Shown piece by piece: positions 15,201 to 24,224 of a stretch of DNA of 64,000 bases (within the stretch, counting starts at the first letter, position 1; every line of letters begins with the position of its first letter). The translations under genes and the position numbers were made by a program. Source of the stretch: Xiphias gladius (taxonomy: Eukaryota > Chordata > Actinopteri > Istiophoriformes > Xiphiidae); assembly GCF_016859285.1 (NCBI RefSeq), contig NC_053416.1, positions 956,501-1,020,500 of the forward strand, written 5' to 3'. The notes under the pieces were generated by a model. It ran no database searches, was not told where the DNA came from, and saw nothing but the letters and a program-made list of their open reading frames with translations.

Positions 15201-16280
15201 CCTGATCGAGAGGCTGCTGATCCCGGAGCAGTGGATCCACGAGGCTAAGGCCACCCGAGCCCGCCGAGAAGCCGACAGACACCAGGAGGCCCTGCACCTG
15301 TACCGGGCCGGATACTGGAGCCAGTGTCACCGGCTGCTGATCCAGCATCTGGCCTCAGGTAGACCCTGTTTTTAATCACTACACCAGCAGATCAGTTTCA
15401 GCAGGTTTTCACACAGACTTCACGTCCTCATGGATCAGAGTTGTCGCGTTTGATGCAACACAACATAGTTTACAATGATAAGGTCCTGTGACTCGCGCCT
15501 CAGAAAATATGAAGTGGAGAGAAACATGATGCGACAACGGAAATAAGTTGGTGTTTGTGACCTGAATGTGTTTCTTCTGAGTCATCTTTTTTAAATATGA
15601 TCTTTTTCCATTTTGCGTTTTTGAAGTTTCAGTATCGGTACTTTTACAGCAGTTGCATTACAAAAAAAAAAAAAAAAAAAATCAAGTGCCGGTGCATAAA
15701 TATAAATGACACTATAGTCCTCCAACAAAAATGGATGAAACAGAATTATAACAATGGTAGAGGAGAAAATAAGATGCCGAACATTAAAATAAGCAGCAAC
15801 CTACATAGTAAATATGTGCATACCATTTTTTTTTAACTAATCAATGCTGAAACTGTCCCTGATTTGGAAAAAATTAAAAACAAAATGAGGAGCACCTTTT
15901 ATAGCCAGGGACATACGATTTCTGGCCAGTGTCAGTTTTCAAATATCAAAAATAAACACAGAAGAGGACGGTAAGTCCTGGAAAAGTTTTGAATGTAAAA
16001 ATTTGTTTCCATGGGCTGTAGAGAGTTCGGAGGGAAGGAGTTAAATAATGATCTTTGTGGGGAAGCCATGCATTTAGTTTCTCATTTTTGTAAACGCATG
16101 TATTGTTCCTCCCGTAGACTGCATCATCAACGACAACCACGACTACCTGCTGGAGTTCCTGGAGGGGCTGGCGGTCCCGGAACACAGCAGCACCATCCAG
16201 GACTGGGACACTGCAGGGAGGGTTTACCTGGACTACATCCGGGTCATAAAGACTCTGCAGGACATCCAGCAGGTACTGAC

Positions 16281-16313
<33 letters not shown>

Positions 16314-18947
16314 CTGTAAATGCTTGGCCGCCAAGACTTTCAGAGGACAATGAATCTTTGAATTTATTCTGTAAGTTCAACTTTAGAGTGTTTGTCACTT
16401 ACAAATGACATTTTAAAAAAATTACGTGAAAAAATAAAAACCATAAAAATCTGAGATTAGAGGAGTATAATGTGAAGTGGAGGACTGTCGAGATGAGCTG
16501 AAGTTGGGCTGTCGCAGTGCAGCAGAGTCAACGTATACAGGTATCTACAGTAAAATCAACACTTCCTGCAGCTGCTTTGCCCAGTAAAGGCCTTCCAGCT
16601 AAGGTAATTCATTAGTACAGTCTGGCTTTTATTGCCAAGTAGATGCAGGAAGTGTTGAGTGTTGCCCCGTCGGTTATGAGTCGTTTGTTAATAACCTAGT
16701 TTATTATTTGATGTTGTTTTTAATTTACCGTATCGGCCCGACTGTTGGACGACCCTGATCATAAGACGGAACCCATTTTCCAGCTTTTTGAGAGAGAGTC
16801 TTTTTGAGGACAGGAGACACTTCGACTCTTGTCCTGATGTCCTTCAAGTACAAAAGTAAAAGTACTGATAACACAGAATTGGCCCTGTGAGGCTTATATT
16901 AATATTTGATCTTTATTACTGATGGATGCAAAGTTGTTGTTGTTGTTGGTCAAGGTGGTGTCCATTTTAACTGTTTAATGTTTTTAGATGGTTAAATTTA
17001 ACATATCATATTTTTAATGTAACTGTTTTTTTTTTTTAAATTTAAAATCTAAATCTGTAAAGGAACTAGTAACTAAAGCTGCCAGATAAATGTAGTGCAG
17101 TAAAAACTACAATATTAAGCCTCGTAAAGTAGCATAAAATGAAAATACACGTATCTGAAAACTTTTCTTAAGAGACCAGAGTAAATGTACTTAGTTACAT
17201 TCCACCACTGAAAGATGTGAAGTGATAAGGAGACGGTCTGTGTTTTCCTCCTGGTGGACAGATGGAAAACGCCGGTTACGAGTTGGAGCGTCTCTACACC
17301 GACGTGACGTCTCTCTGCAGCAGGATCGAACTTCTGCCCTGCAGCACCGCCAGAGACCGCCTCGCCCAATCAGGTAAGACCAGCGACGATCAGCTGATGT
17401 CCGGAAGAGTCTGCAGCTTTTCCCTCCAAATGAACACAACAGCAGCTGGATTCACTAGCATACCTGTCCTCTGATTGGCCGACGTTTGGCGAAGGTGAGC
17501 CAAGCATGTAAAGTTGATGGTCGACGTGGAGACGCAGAATTTCTCAGGAGTATGTGAAAGAGTCACAATAGGAGACACACGAGTAACTTTAGCAGGATGC
17601 TTTAAAACCCGTAGTACTCCTTTTTCTCCGAGGCATAACTCAGTCTCCGCAGTAGATCAAGGGGGAATCCTCTAGAATAGGTGCCACAACACTTGGTTTA
17701 CGTTTCACCTGACACACGAGCGACAGGTAGGTGTGTAAGAAATGTGTTTTTTATATATGAGAGAGGGGGAGAGTATTGTAGGTGAGTAGTTTCTCTCAGA
17801 AGAGGTAGGTGTTGAGGTGATTTTTGGAGACCGAGAGATTCTGCTGACTGAACTGAGTTCAGTAGCTCGTTCCAGCGCCGAGGGAGCTCACAGAGGAAGA
17901 GCGTGGATTGAGATTTTCTGCCTCATTGACAGAACTGGACGTAGTCGTTCTTCTACAGATCATAGTGAACGAAAAGGCTCATAAACCTGAATGAGGGGTT
18001 CAGGAAGGTGAGTGACATGTTAGTGCTCTGTACGTGACGGACTGTAATCTATATTTTTTAATAACAGTATATCCAAAAATGGGAAAACAGTGTTTGTAGC
18101 TTCTTCACGACCAGGACTCCTGAACATCAGAGAATTATCAGCTGAACCTGAATCAGCTCCCCTCGGCTTTATGGAGCTTCACAGTGAGTTTCAGCTCATT
18201 GTTTATCTGTTCAGCTCTGGTTCACTCTCGCCGCTCTCACGGCGTCGTTCTCGGCCGCGGGGGGCAGATGTTTTCAGAGGAACAGCTGTAAAGAGCCACT
18301 GTCCGCTTCCTGCTCAGCAGCAACCAGCAGACAGACACAGTCAGAGACCAGCTGGTGAACATAGCGGAGCATTTAGCAGCTAAGGAGCCAGGTATTTCCC
18401 TCAGGAGCTGGTGGAGACCAAAACCAGAGCTAAAAGAGAGGGAGTGCTGGACCTAGATTCATCAGGTGACACAGACACCAGATCCAGGTGAAGGATCAGT
18501 CCCGTCTGTAACTGCTGGACGTGCAGATAAGCAACTGTTTGCTAACAAGTTTAACATATCAACTTCCCAGGTGATGAAAGGTCAGTGTTTCTGCTGAAAA
18601 CAAGTGGCCAAAAAGATTAGTTATTCTAGGTTTAACAAGTGAAGTCAGCTGCTGTTGTTTGGTGAGAATGAAAACCTGCAGATGCTTCCTCGGCACAAAA
18701 GAGGCGCTGTGACTTACCCAACCCCTGCCCCTCCTCCCCTCATGCAGAAATGGCAAAGCGCGTTGCCAACATCCTGCGCGTGGTGCTGAGCCTGCAGCAG
18801 GGCGATGCGGCGTCCGACTCCCTCAGCATCCCACTCGCCCAGCTGGCACCGCACATCACCCGCCTGCCGATGCCGGAGGACTACACGCTGGAGGAGCTGC
18901 GAGGCCTCACGCAGTCGTACCTGCGACAGCTCATCGTCAGCCAATGA
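257..18947 (+). CDS. nup98: NUP98-NUP96 precursor, 3' 19 coding exons (5' part outside window)
   Basis: This gene encodes the precursor that self-cleaves into Nup98, a mobile FG nucleoporin and mRNA-export factor, and Nup96, a scaffold member of the Nup107-160 Y-complex. Exons read as 257-356, 1701-1814, 2091-2229, 2365-2542, 3222-3383, 5929-6162, 6259-6391, 7413-7672, 9480-9664, 10259-10524, 11369-11644, 12057-12214, 12633-12773, 12966-13132, 13879-14100, 15117-15358, 16118-16272, 17262-17373 and 18748-18947. Every junction has GT-AG and matching phase, giving 1,147 codons plus TGA with no break. Recognised stretches include [73 protein letters not shown] and the end [15 protein letters not shown]...[20 protein letters not shown], all close to human NUP98. 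The FG/GLEBS part lies upstream of the window. Symbol and family are certain; single splice sites could shift by a few bases. Confidence 0.97.
357..1700. other. nup98 intron with repeat-derived sequence
   Basis: This 1.3-kb stretch lies between two nup98 coding exons. It holds no exon I can support. Sequence around 740-1095, ending near 'gtgcccaaacttttgcacgc', resembles edges of fish DNA-transposon remnants, but I could not define terminal repeats. Confidence 0.4.
1701..3383 (+). CDS. nup98: nup98 autoproteolytic domain exons
   Basis: Four exons (1701-1814, 2091-2229, 2365-2542 and the start of 3222-3383) encode the Nup98 C-terminal autoproteolytic and pore-targeting domain, from [18 protein letters not shown] to [14 protein letters not shown]. 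In known structures this fold cuts its own chain between Phe and Ser of an HFS motif, and the new Nup98 C-terminus can bind Nup96 or Nup88. All strongly conserved blocks are present: GRKGYGSIFF, the [11 protein letters not shown] basic strand, [31 protein letters not shown] and [10 protein letters not shown]. Nothing suggests loss of activity. Confidence 0.95.
2705..3020. repeat. Dispersed repeat-like segment in nup98 intron
   Basis: The start, 'gagctagaccgatatttcag', matches my memory of a common fish interspersed repeat carrying 'ctagaccgatat...atatcggc' motifs. No coding potential or clear terminal repeats are visible. Confidence 0.3.
3222..3236 (+). other. nup98: Nup98/Nup96 self-cleavage site (HF|S)
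   Basis: The exon opens with codons for Val-Ala-His-Phe-Ser. His (3228-3230), Phe (3231-3233) and Ser (3234-3236) form the catalytic HFS triplet of the NUP98 autoproteolytic domain, with scission expected between 3233 and 3234. Nup96 therefore starts at Ser-Lys-Tyr-Gly-Leu-Gln-Asp-Ser-Asp and is 966 residues long here, against about 937 in human. Position -3 is Ala where human has Ser (VSHFS), a mild change outside the triplet. Confidence 0.93.
3384..3447 (+). other. nup98: Possible alternative 3' end of nup98 (short Nup98-only precursor)
   Basis: If the donor at 3384 is not used, the frame continues for 14 codons ([14 protein letters not shown]) to a TGA at 3426-3428. A variant poly(A) signal ATTAAA follows at 3442-3447, with GT-rich sequence after it (around 3465-3490). 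The resulting tail after the HF|S site would be 64 residues, about 7 kDa. Mammalian NUP98 is known to make an alternative precursor that ends in a cleavable tail of about 6-8 kDa. The stop and signal are seen; use as an alternative transcript end is inference. Confidence 0.45.
3429..5928. other. Large nup98 intron, no gene seen
   Basis: This is the longest early nup98 intron (2.5 kb, AT-rich). It contains a poly-T run at 3580-3600, a short (CA)n near 4822-4831 and a GATGATGATGATGA stretch near 5790. I see no exon or structured element. Confidence 0.5.
7049..7305. mobile_element. MITE-like element with 'cctccgccaagg' ends
   Basis: A segment bounded by cctccgccaagg (from 7050) and its imperfect inverted partner ccttggtggagg (near 7266) sits in a nup98 intron. 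Internal motifs ('cagcaggattatacaaaaag', 'ggaaacttggtggagggatgg', 'gatccggatca') match a widespread non-autonomous repeat I recall from fish and invertebrate genomes. No transposase frame is present. The family name is not assigned. Confidence 0.55.
14640..14872. repeat. Copy of the 'GTTGCAGCTCTA' dispersed repeat family
   Basis: Degenerate copy of a ~300-base fish repeat rich in ATTAATCGATTAA-type palindromes. It includes a 'cttgttttgtccca(t/c)ca' core and ends in 'caatgaatcgttgcagctcta'. Related copies occur at many other places in this window. Confidence 0.6.
16283..16311. repeat. (GT)n microsatellite
   Basis: Perfect GT dinucleotide run starting about 11 bases after a nup98 donor splice site. 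Confidence 0.95.
16830..17212. repeat. Dispersed repeat ending 'tacttagttacattccaccactg'
   Basis: An intronic segment built from alternating 'agta/tact' words ('aagtacaaaagtaaaagtactg', 'agtaactaaagctgccagat') ends in 'gtaaatgtacttagttacattccaccactg'. This is a very common interspersed repeat of fish genomes. Partial relatives lie near 30955-31010, 52700-52730 and 61200-61430. Confidence 0.6.
18120..18470. repeat. Probable dispersed repeat in last nup98 intron
   Basis: Sequence including 'agcagctaaggagccaggta', 'ccctcaggagctggtggaga' and 'accagagctaaaagagaggg' matches my recollection of a recurrent fish non-coding repeat. It is GC-richer than the flanking intron and has no supported coding frame. 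Confidence 0.4.
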
Positions 18948-18993
18948 GAGTGCAGAACACGAGCGGGACGGCAGACGCATTGTTATAATTGTC

Positions 18994-18999
18994 AATAAA
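18994..18999 (+). terminator. nup98: nup98 polyadenylation signal AATAAA
   Basis: A canonical AATAAA lies 47 bases after the nup98 TGA (18945-18947). GT-rich sequence including a long (GT)n tract follows near 19284. This implies a very short 3' UTR of roughly 70 bases. Confidence 0.8.
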
Positions 19000-19281
19000 A
19001 GCGTGAAAAGTTCTTCAGGTGTTGAAATTCAGCTGCTCAGGCATCATGAAATCCTGACGCAGAAAGGTTTCCGAATAGAAAAAGGAGCAAAAAAACTTTT
19101 CATCAGTTAAAGTCGATTTGTCCTGTTCCCGAAAGTCTGCAAACGATAGTTTGAGAACTTTAACCTGAAGCTTATTCAGTTCAGCTTTGGACGTCGTCTG
19201 TTTGAGCTTCTTCAGCGCTTTCAGTTTGTCCACTGAAAAACAGGCACAAAGCTTCAATATGTCATTCCTCACCACCTGTGA

Positions 19282-19283
<2 letters not shown>

Positions 19284-19317
<34 letters not shown>
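19284..19317. repeat. (GT)n microsatellite
   Basis: Uninterrupted GT run downstream of nup98. Confidence 0.95.
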
Positions 19318-19319
<2 letters not shown>

Positions 19320-21031
19320 ATTCAGGTGAGCGTTTTAAAAGATAATCAACAGTAAACGACTCGAAATGACTTAATTTAAACTTAATGCACCAGACCAGTG
19401 AGGTTTGTAAGTTTGAGCTTATTCACTACAGATCTCGCGTCTCAGTTCACATCGGTTACTCAGTTTCAGAGCAGTGCCCCCCCCCCCCAAAAAAAATGGT
19501 ATATGGGATCACAAGATGATTGAACAAAAAGCAAAAAGGTTTGTTTTCACCATATCATCTTTATCTTTTTTATCATCTATTATTAATTTTTTGTTGATCT
19601 ACTAATAGTTGCAGTTTTAGTTATGAGAGGTCAGTCTGTAATGACACTGACAAGTTATCACGGTAGGTCACTCAGTATCAATGGTGGTCAATCAAGTTTA
19701 CCAGTGTCCAGGAACCAAATTTATATATTTTATAATGCAGCCGACGATTCCTGCGACGGGTTACGCAGCTCAGTTGGTGTTCAAGAGGCTGTTGCTTGAT
19801 TTTCACACGATGCAGAAACTAATAGAATCCAGTGGATTTCTGCAGGACGAGGTAAAAGACACACACAAAGTCCTCAAACTGTCCAGCTCAAATTTGAAGT
19901 GTTAAGGAGCTAAAGCTGAAAAACACACTGGTTTGGCCCTTTTTTAAAATGGTCAGTTAATCACTTTATTTGTAGGCGCTGAGGGACGTGTAGAGGTCGG
20001 ATTAGAATTAGATTTACACTCAGTCATTTCGAAGTTCTGTTACTGTTTATTATTTTGAAAGGTTCCCACAAACAGGCTTATTGCCTTCTTTAACTGAGTT
20101 TCCTTCTCCGTATGTTTGAATAGCGTCTTTGTAACTGCACCATCCTGTTCATTCGACTGTGTAAATGTAACTCTGAATTACTCGTTTGACCTCCGCCCCC
20201 GCAGAAAGCGCCACGTTATTGATTAGCTCTGAATTAGCTAAGTGCGTGTGTATTCGGGGGGGGGGTCCCATCTCTTCTCCAACAACTGACTGCTCGATAT
20301 TTTTTCCTTCAAAGATTTGGTTTTATCGTGAGTAAATAAAAGCGGCCGTTAGCTTAGCGTAGTGAGACAGCAGCATCTGTTCATCTGTCAATATGTGAAT
20401 AAAGATGATCTATCTTAATATTAAAGAGCGGTGATGTTGTACAAACAGGTTCGATGTGCACAAAGTTGCTTTTTTGGAGACGACTCAGAGGAAAACTCAA
20501 CATGCAAAGTGTAAAAAGCCTAATGGTCTATTTTTGTAGATTTCTCGTTTTTCAGTTTGGTTTGAATGTAAATCGAAAGTGTGTGCGCACGTAACCAGAG
20601 ATAAACAACAAACAAGTGTTTTTGTTTTTTTTTAATTTTAGTAGCACTTCATTACAGTTTGGTCGTCACATTTTCTGAAGTGAAGAGTTTCCTTCCAAAA
20701 CGAGCTGCCAACCAGAGATTTCACTGCATGTAATTATATAAATACTGTATATTTTTGGAAAATCAAACAGGGAATATCAGGTCATTTTTATCCTCCACGT
20801 TTAATTCTTCGTAAATTGGATGCAGAGTTTTTTTGGAATGAAACCTTCCACTTACCGATCGATCGATTCGTCATTTTGCTTTTTGTTGTAGATGAGCTGT
20901 CAGCTTGCCGAGAATTTTTTTTTTTTTCCTCCCATGAGTAAAATCAGTTTCACTATTTCTGCTCCACACGATGTCTGTTTTTTCTCCTGTTAAACAGAAA
21001 CAGCGTATGTAGTTTACATGGATGGATACTG

Positions 21032-21036
<5 letters not shown>

Positions 21037-21086
<50 letters not shown>
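21037..21086. repeat. (GT)n(CG)3 microsatellite
   Basis: Uninterrupted GT run of about 44 bases followed by CGCGCG, alternating purine-pyrimidine throughout. Confidence 0.95.
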
Positions 21087-22319
21087 CATGTTTACTGTTG
21101 AATTTGTTGATAATATTTTTTAATAAAGTCAAGTAGAAATAAACAGTTATTTGTTCTTTAATCTTCGTGTTATTTGATGTTATCTCAGGGTCTATTTTTC
21201 CAGCTGTAGAGTAAGTCTGACCCTTGAGTCCACGGTAGAGGTCTTCACCGGTCCGAGAGGGAGAGTTGGAGCTGTGGACACGGTTCACTTGTTCGTTTTC
21301 ATTATTATGTAGTTGTATTTTAATTTCAGAAAGCAGATGTGTATAAATAAAAGTTGAAGTGAGTCTTATCCCCTCTCAACAATCAGTGATCGCCATCATA
21401 TTTCATTCTAAAAGTCTTGTTGAAATTCAAATAAACCCGATCGGACTAGGATGCATCCAGCAGGAGGAGGCTGATCTGGTTCTAGGAAAATCGGTAGCCG
21501 ACAGGATTTGTGCTCTAGACCACAGGCGCAGAATTTTAAGCTCCCTGATTGGAGGGTTGGTCTTCCTCGGTCTTTATTTACACAGATTTGTACCTTTTTG
21601 ACTTTTTTGTAAAATCAAAGAACCAGATATTTTCTTAGTTGTTCTTCACTAGTTCTGATGATTCCACTGGAATCACATGTCAATATAGTGATAACTTCCA
21701 TTTCGCCAAAAAATACGCTTTTAATACCTTTTGTTAATTTCCTTCGAATTCCTCACCACAGATATTATGGGTCTGAACAGACGTGGATGTGAACTGATAC
21801 TTGACCGGTTGGCAGAGACATATCACTGCGAGGTGGTAATTCTAGTCTTTAACTCTGACATTGGTCTAATTTGTCTAATCTTCAGTTCTTCAGATGTGGT
21901 GGAAAAAATGCAAAAAAGGGATTTTGAGCTTTTGAGTTTAGTTCCTCTGATCTCATAGTTCCTGAAACATTTTGGTCAAAAATGACTCGGTCCCCGACTC
22001 CGGCTCTGCCACCACAAGCACCTGCAATTGCCCACTTGCTTCAGACAGGCTTCAATAAAAAGGCCTCAGAGGTCCAAGTGGGTGAACTAGACAGAGACTC
22101 ATGCTACTGACATCCCCCCACTGGGGGAGCCCCTCTGGAAAAAGTAGACGCAACCAAAACCAGCAGTTCAGATAAAAACCCCACCCTAACTAAACAGATA
22201 CAGTGCTTTAAATCAATTTTAAAAAATACATATTTAAAAACAAATGATAAAACGATCAAAGGGGAGTGGACTCCCTGCACCCAGACCAAACCCGTGACCA
22301 GCCACAGTTAAAAATTAAA

Positions 22320-22425
22320 TCATGTTCCTCTTCCACAAATACATGTAATTTTTACACCTTCTTTATTTCCTTGTATTTTTACCTCTGCTGAGAGCGGCAT
22401 CCTCTCTTTGAGATCATCCGCTGAT
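22320..22425 (-). pseudogene. Relic or alternative copy of the pyrin/HIN-like last exon
   Basis: On the minus strand the frame reads ADDLKERMPLSAEVKIQG, then NKEGVKITC and a stop at 22322-22320. The real last exon of the neighbouring gene (23973-24224) reads DFEERLLQKMPLSADAEVQG, then SEIVKI. The two share the 'atgcc.ctctcagcaga' core, spacing and position next to a stop. No matching upstream part (the VHSAAVKNVRILII equivalent) is recognisable, so this is probably the remnant of a partial tandem duplication. It could also be an alternative terminal exon, since 'atcggcttcag' at its start could act as an acceptor. Confidence 0.5.
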
Positions 22426-23628
22426 CTGAAGCCGATTGTTTCCCTCCGCTGCTGCGGTGCGAACACGAGCTGATCAACAGCAGGTGGAGCCGATCCTCCA
22501 GTGGCTGCCGTTAAACCACCACAGAAGAAGAGGACGCGGCGAGACGAGGTCACTGAGAGAGCGCCGGTGGAAGCTCGGACGATGGAAAACCACGTGGAGA
22601 ACGTGATGGAACCTGACGTTTCTGTTGGTTCCATGTGTTGATGTGAGGAAGGTTCCGGGCTCCTCGCAGACCTGATGGTTCTGTTTCACTTTGTTTTTCA
22701 TCCACACAACTACTTTTACACTTCAGATGACAGGAAACACTTATATTTTTGCGATATTTTGATGGCACAGGTCGTCAGCACCAGTGTTTGAAACCTTCGA
22801 TCTTTGTGCGTCTGCTGCAGGGTTTGAGCAGCCTTGATCTGACAGTGGCACAGCAGACCTGAACCTAAAGCCTTTAAGTGAGGTAAATGATCTAAAGACC
22901 CTCAGACCTCCTGAGTTCGTGTGGACATGTAGTAACTTCCCCTCTGCTCATATTGTAGGACCTGTCCACCGCTGCTTTGCCTGAACTGTCTTGATTTTAT
23001 GTAACATTCTTTTATTTATTACTGACTATTCAACCTTTATACTCACTGCACTTAGTTTGTTCTTAATTGATAATTTGCCTTTGATTTGACTGATTAGTTT
23101 AATGCTGGCCGTCCTTTTCTCAGCATCAGGTCTTCGTGGTCTGGATTCCTCTGTTTTCAGAGCAAAGGGAGGAACCACCCGGTTTTGTGTGGTCTTCGTG
23201 ATAAATTCAGTTCAGTTCAGTTCAATTATATTTATATAGCAGCCAAATCATAAGAGGTATTCTCAGAGCACTTTTTCATGTAGAGCAGGTCTAGACCAGG
23301 ACTCTATGGGGGTTACGTTGGGTCCTTGTAAATATAACTATAAAGTGCTCAGTGAGGGTAGGTGTCCCGGGGGGTATTAAAAACAGAAGTACAGACAAGT
23401 TTGTATATGATCACGAGATGTGCGCACAGACTGGAGGAAGGAAACAGAATATGAGTGAGAACCTCTGGACACAACATAAGTTGTTGTTGTGGGATAAACC
23501 GCAGGAATCAGTGATATTTGGTAGATGTTCTGAACCCCAAGAAGAAAACCCCCGCTCCCACCTACAGAACTTGATGATCCGTTTCTGTAACTGAGGGATG
23601 ACCCGTGGCACTCGTGTCAGGTGGAACT

Positions 23629-23737
23629 TTCTGCCAATCACATACAAGGTATTGACTGAATCGGCTCCGAGCTGCGTCTCTGACCTGCTGAACCCACACG
23701 GTTACAGAGTTAAGTCCCGCCGAGCTCCGACAAGTTG
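23629..23737 (+). mobile_element. LINE (L2/CR1-like) reverse-transcriptase 3' fragment
   Basis: The plus strand translates as LPITYKVLTESAPSCVSDLL followed by NPHGYRVKSRRAP. This matches the familiar 'ITYKALNGLAPSYLSDLL' tail of fish non-LTR retrotransposon proteins. It is a short dead fragment with no intact ORF around it. Confidence 0.6.
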
Positions 23738-23972
23738 ATTAGTACACTGTAAAATGTCCCAGACACTACAGATGTTGGTCACTGCTCTTTGAAAAGTGTA
23801 GACTTTCAGCTTTAATGAAAGGGTTTAACAAAAACATCACATTAAAGGTTTAGGGATTACAGCCATTTTTTTACATATTCATTTTCAGAGGCTCAGAAAT
23901 AATTGGACAGTTGACAACTGATGAGTTTCATGGTCGGGTGTGGCCTGTTCTCTTGTTATTTCACGACAGATT

Positions 23973-24224
23973 CTAAGCGGCACTGATTTTAACGATCTCA
24001 CTTCCTTGAACTTCTGCATCTGCTGAGAGGGGCATTTTCTGGAGGAGCCTTTCTTCGAAGTCACCCTCCAGTCTGACACCAAACGCCTTTGCCAGAAGGT
24101 GAGATGCCACCACAAATGCTTGCACCTGGCTGTTGAACTCTGCTTCCAGGTGAGTCTCCTTCTTGTTGGCTTTTGTGATGCCTATAATCAAAATTCTCAC
24201 ATTCTTGACGGCAGCGCTGTGGAC
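23973..24224 (-). CDS. C-terminal exon of the pyrin/HIN-like gene
   Basis: It is entered from acceptor 'ctgtctttgtgcag' in phase 0. It encodes VHSAAVKNVRILIIGITKAN, a segment with EAEFNSQVQAFVVASHLLAK, and MPLSADAEVQGSEIVKI, then TAG (23975-23973). I do not recognise a named domain. Alternating hydrophobic strands and the 'VQGSEIVKI' ending could be a third, partial OB-like unit. Mammalian HIN proteins usually end soon after the second OB, so this extra 83 residues is unusual. A degenerate second copy of its end lies about 1.5 kb downstream. Confidence 0.65.
   Translation of the reverse strand, partial: VHSAAVKNVRILIIGITKANKKETHLEAEFNSQVQAFVVASHLLAKAFGVRLEGDFEERLLQKMPLSADAEVQGSEIVKISAA

Larger units (their letters stand above)
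18948..23972. other. Convergent intergenic spacer (nup98 / pyrin-HIN-like gene)
   Basis: Five kilobases between two tail-to-tail genes. It contains the nup98 poly(A) signal, (GT)n tracts at 19284-19317 and 21037-21080, a C9 run near 19478, LINE-like scraps and a relic of the neighbour's last exon (22320-22425). Sequence near 23205-23290 resembles a common fish repeat with 'tatttatatagc'. No intact gene was found. Confidence 0.6.
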
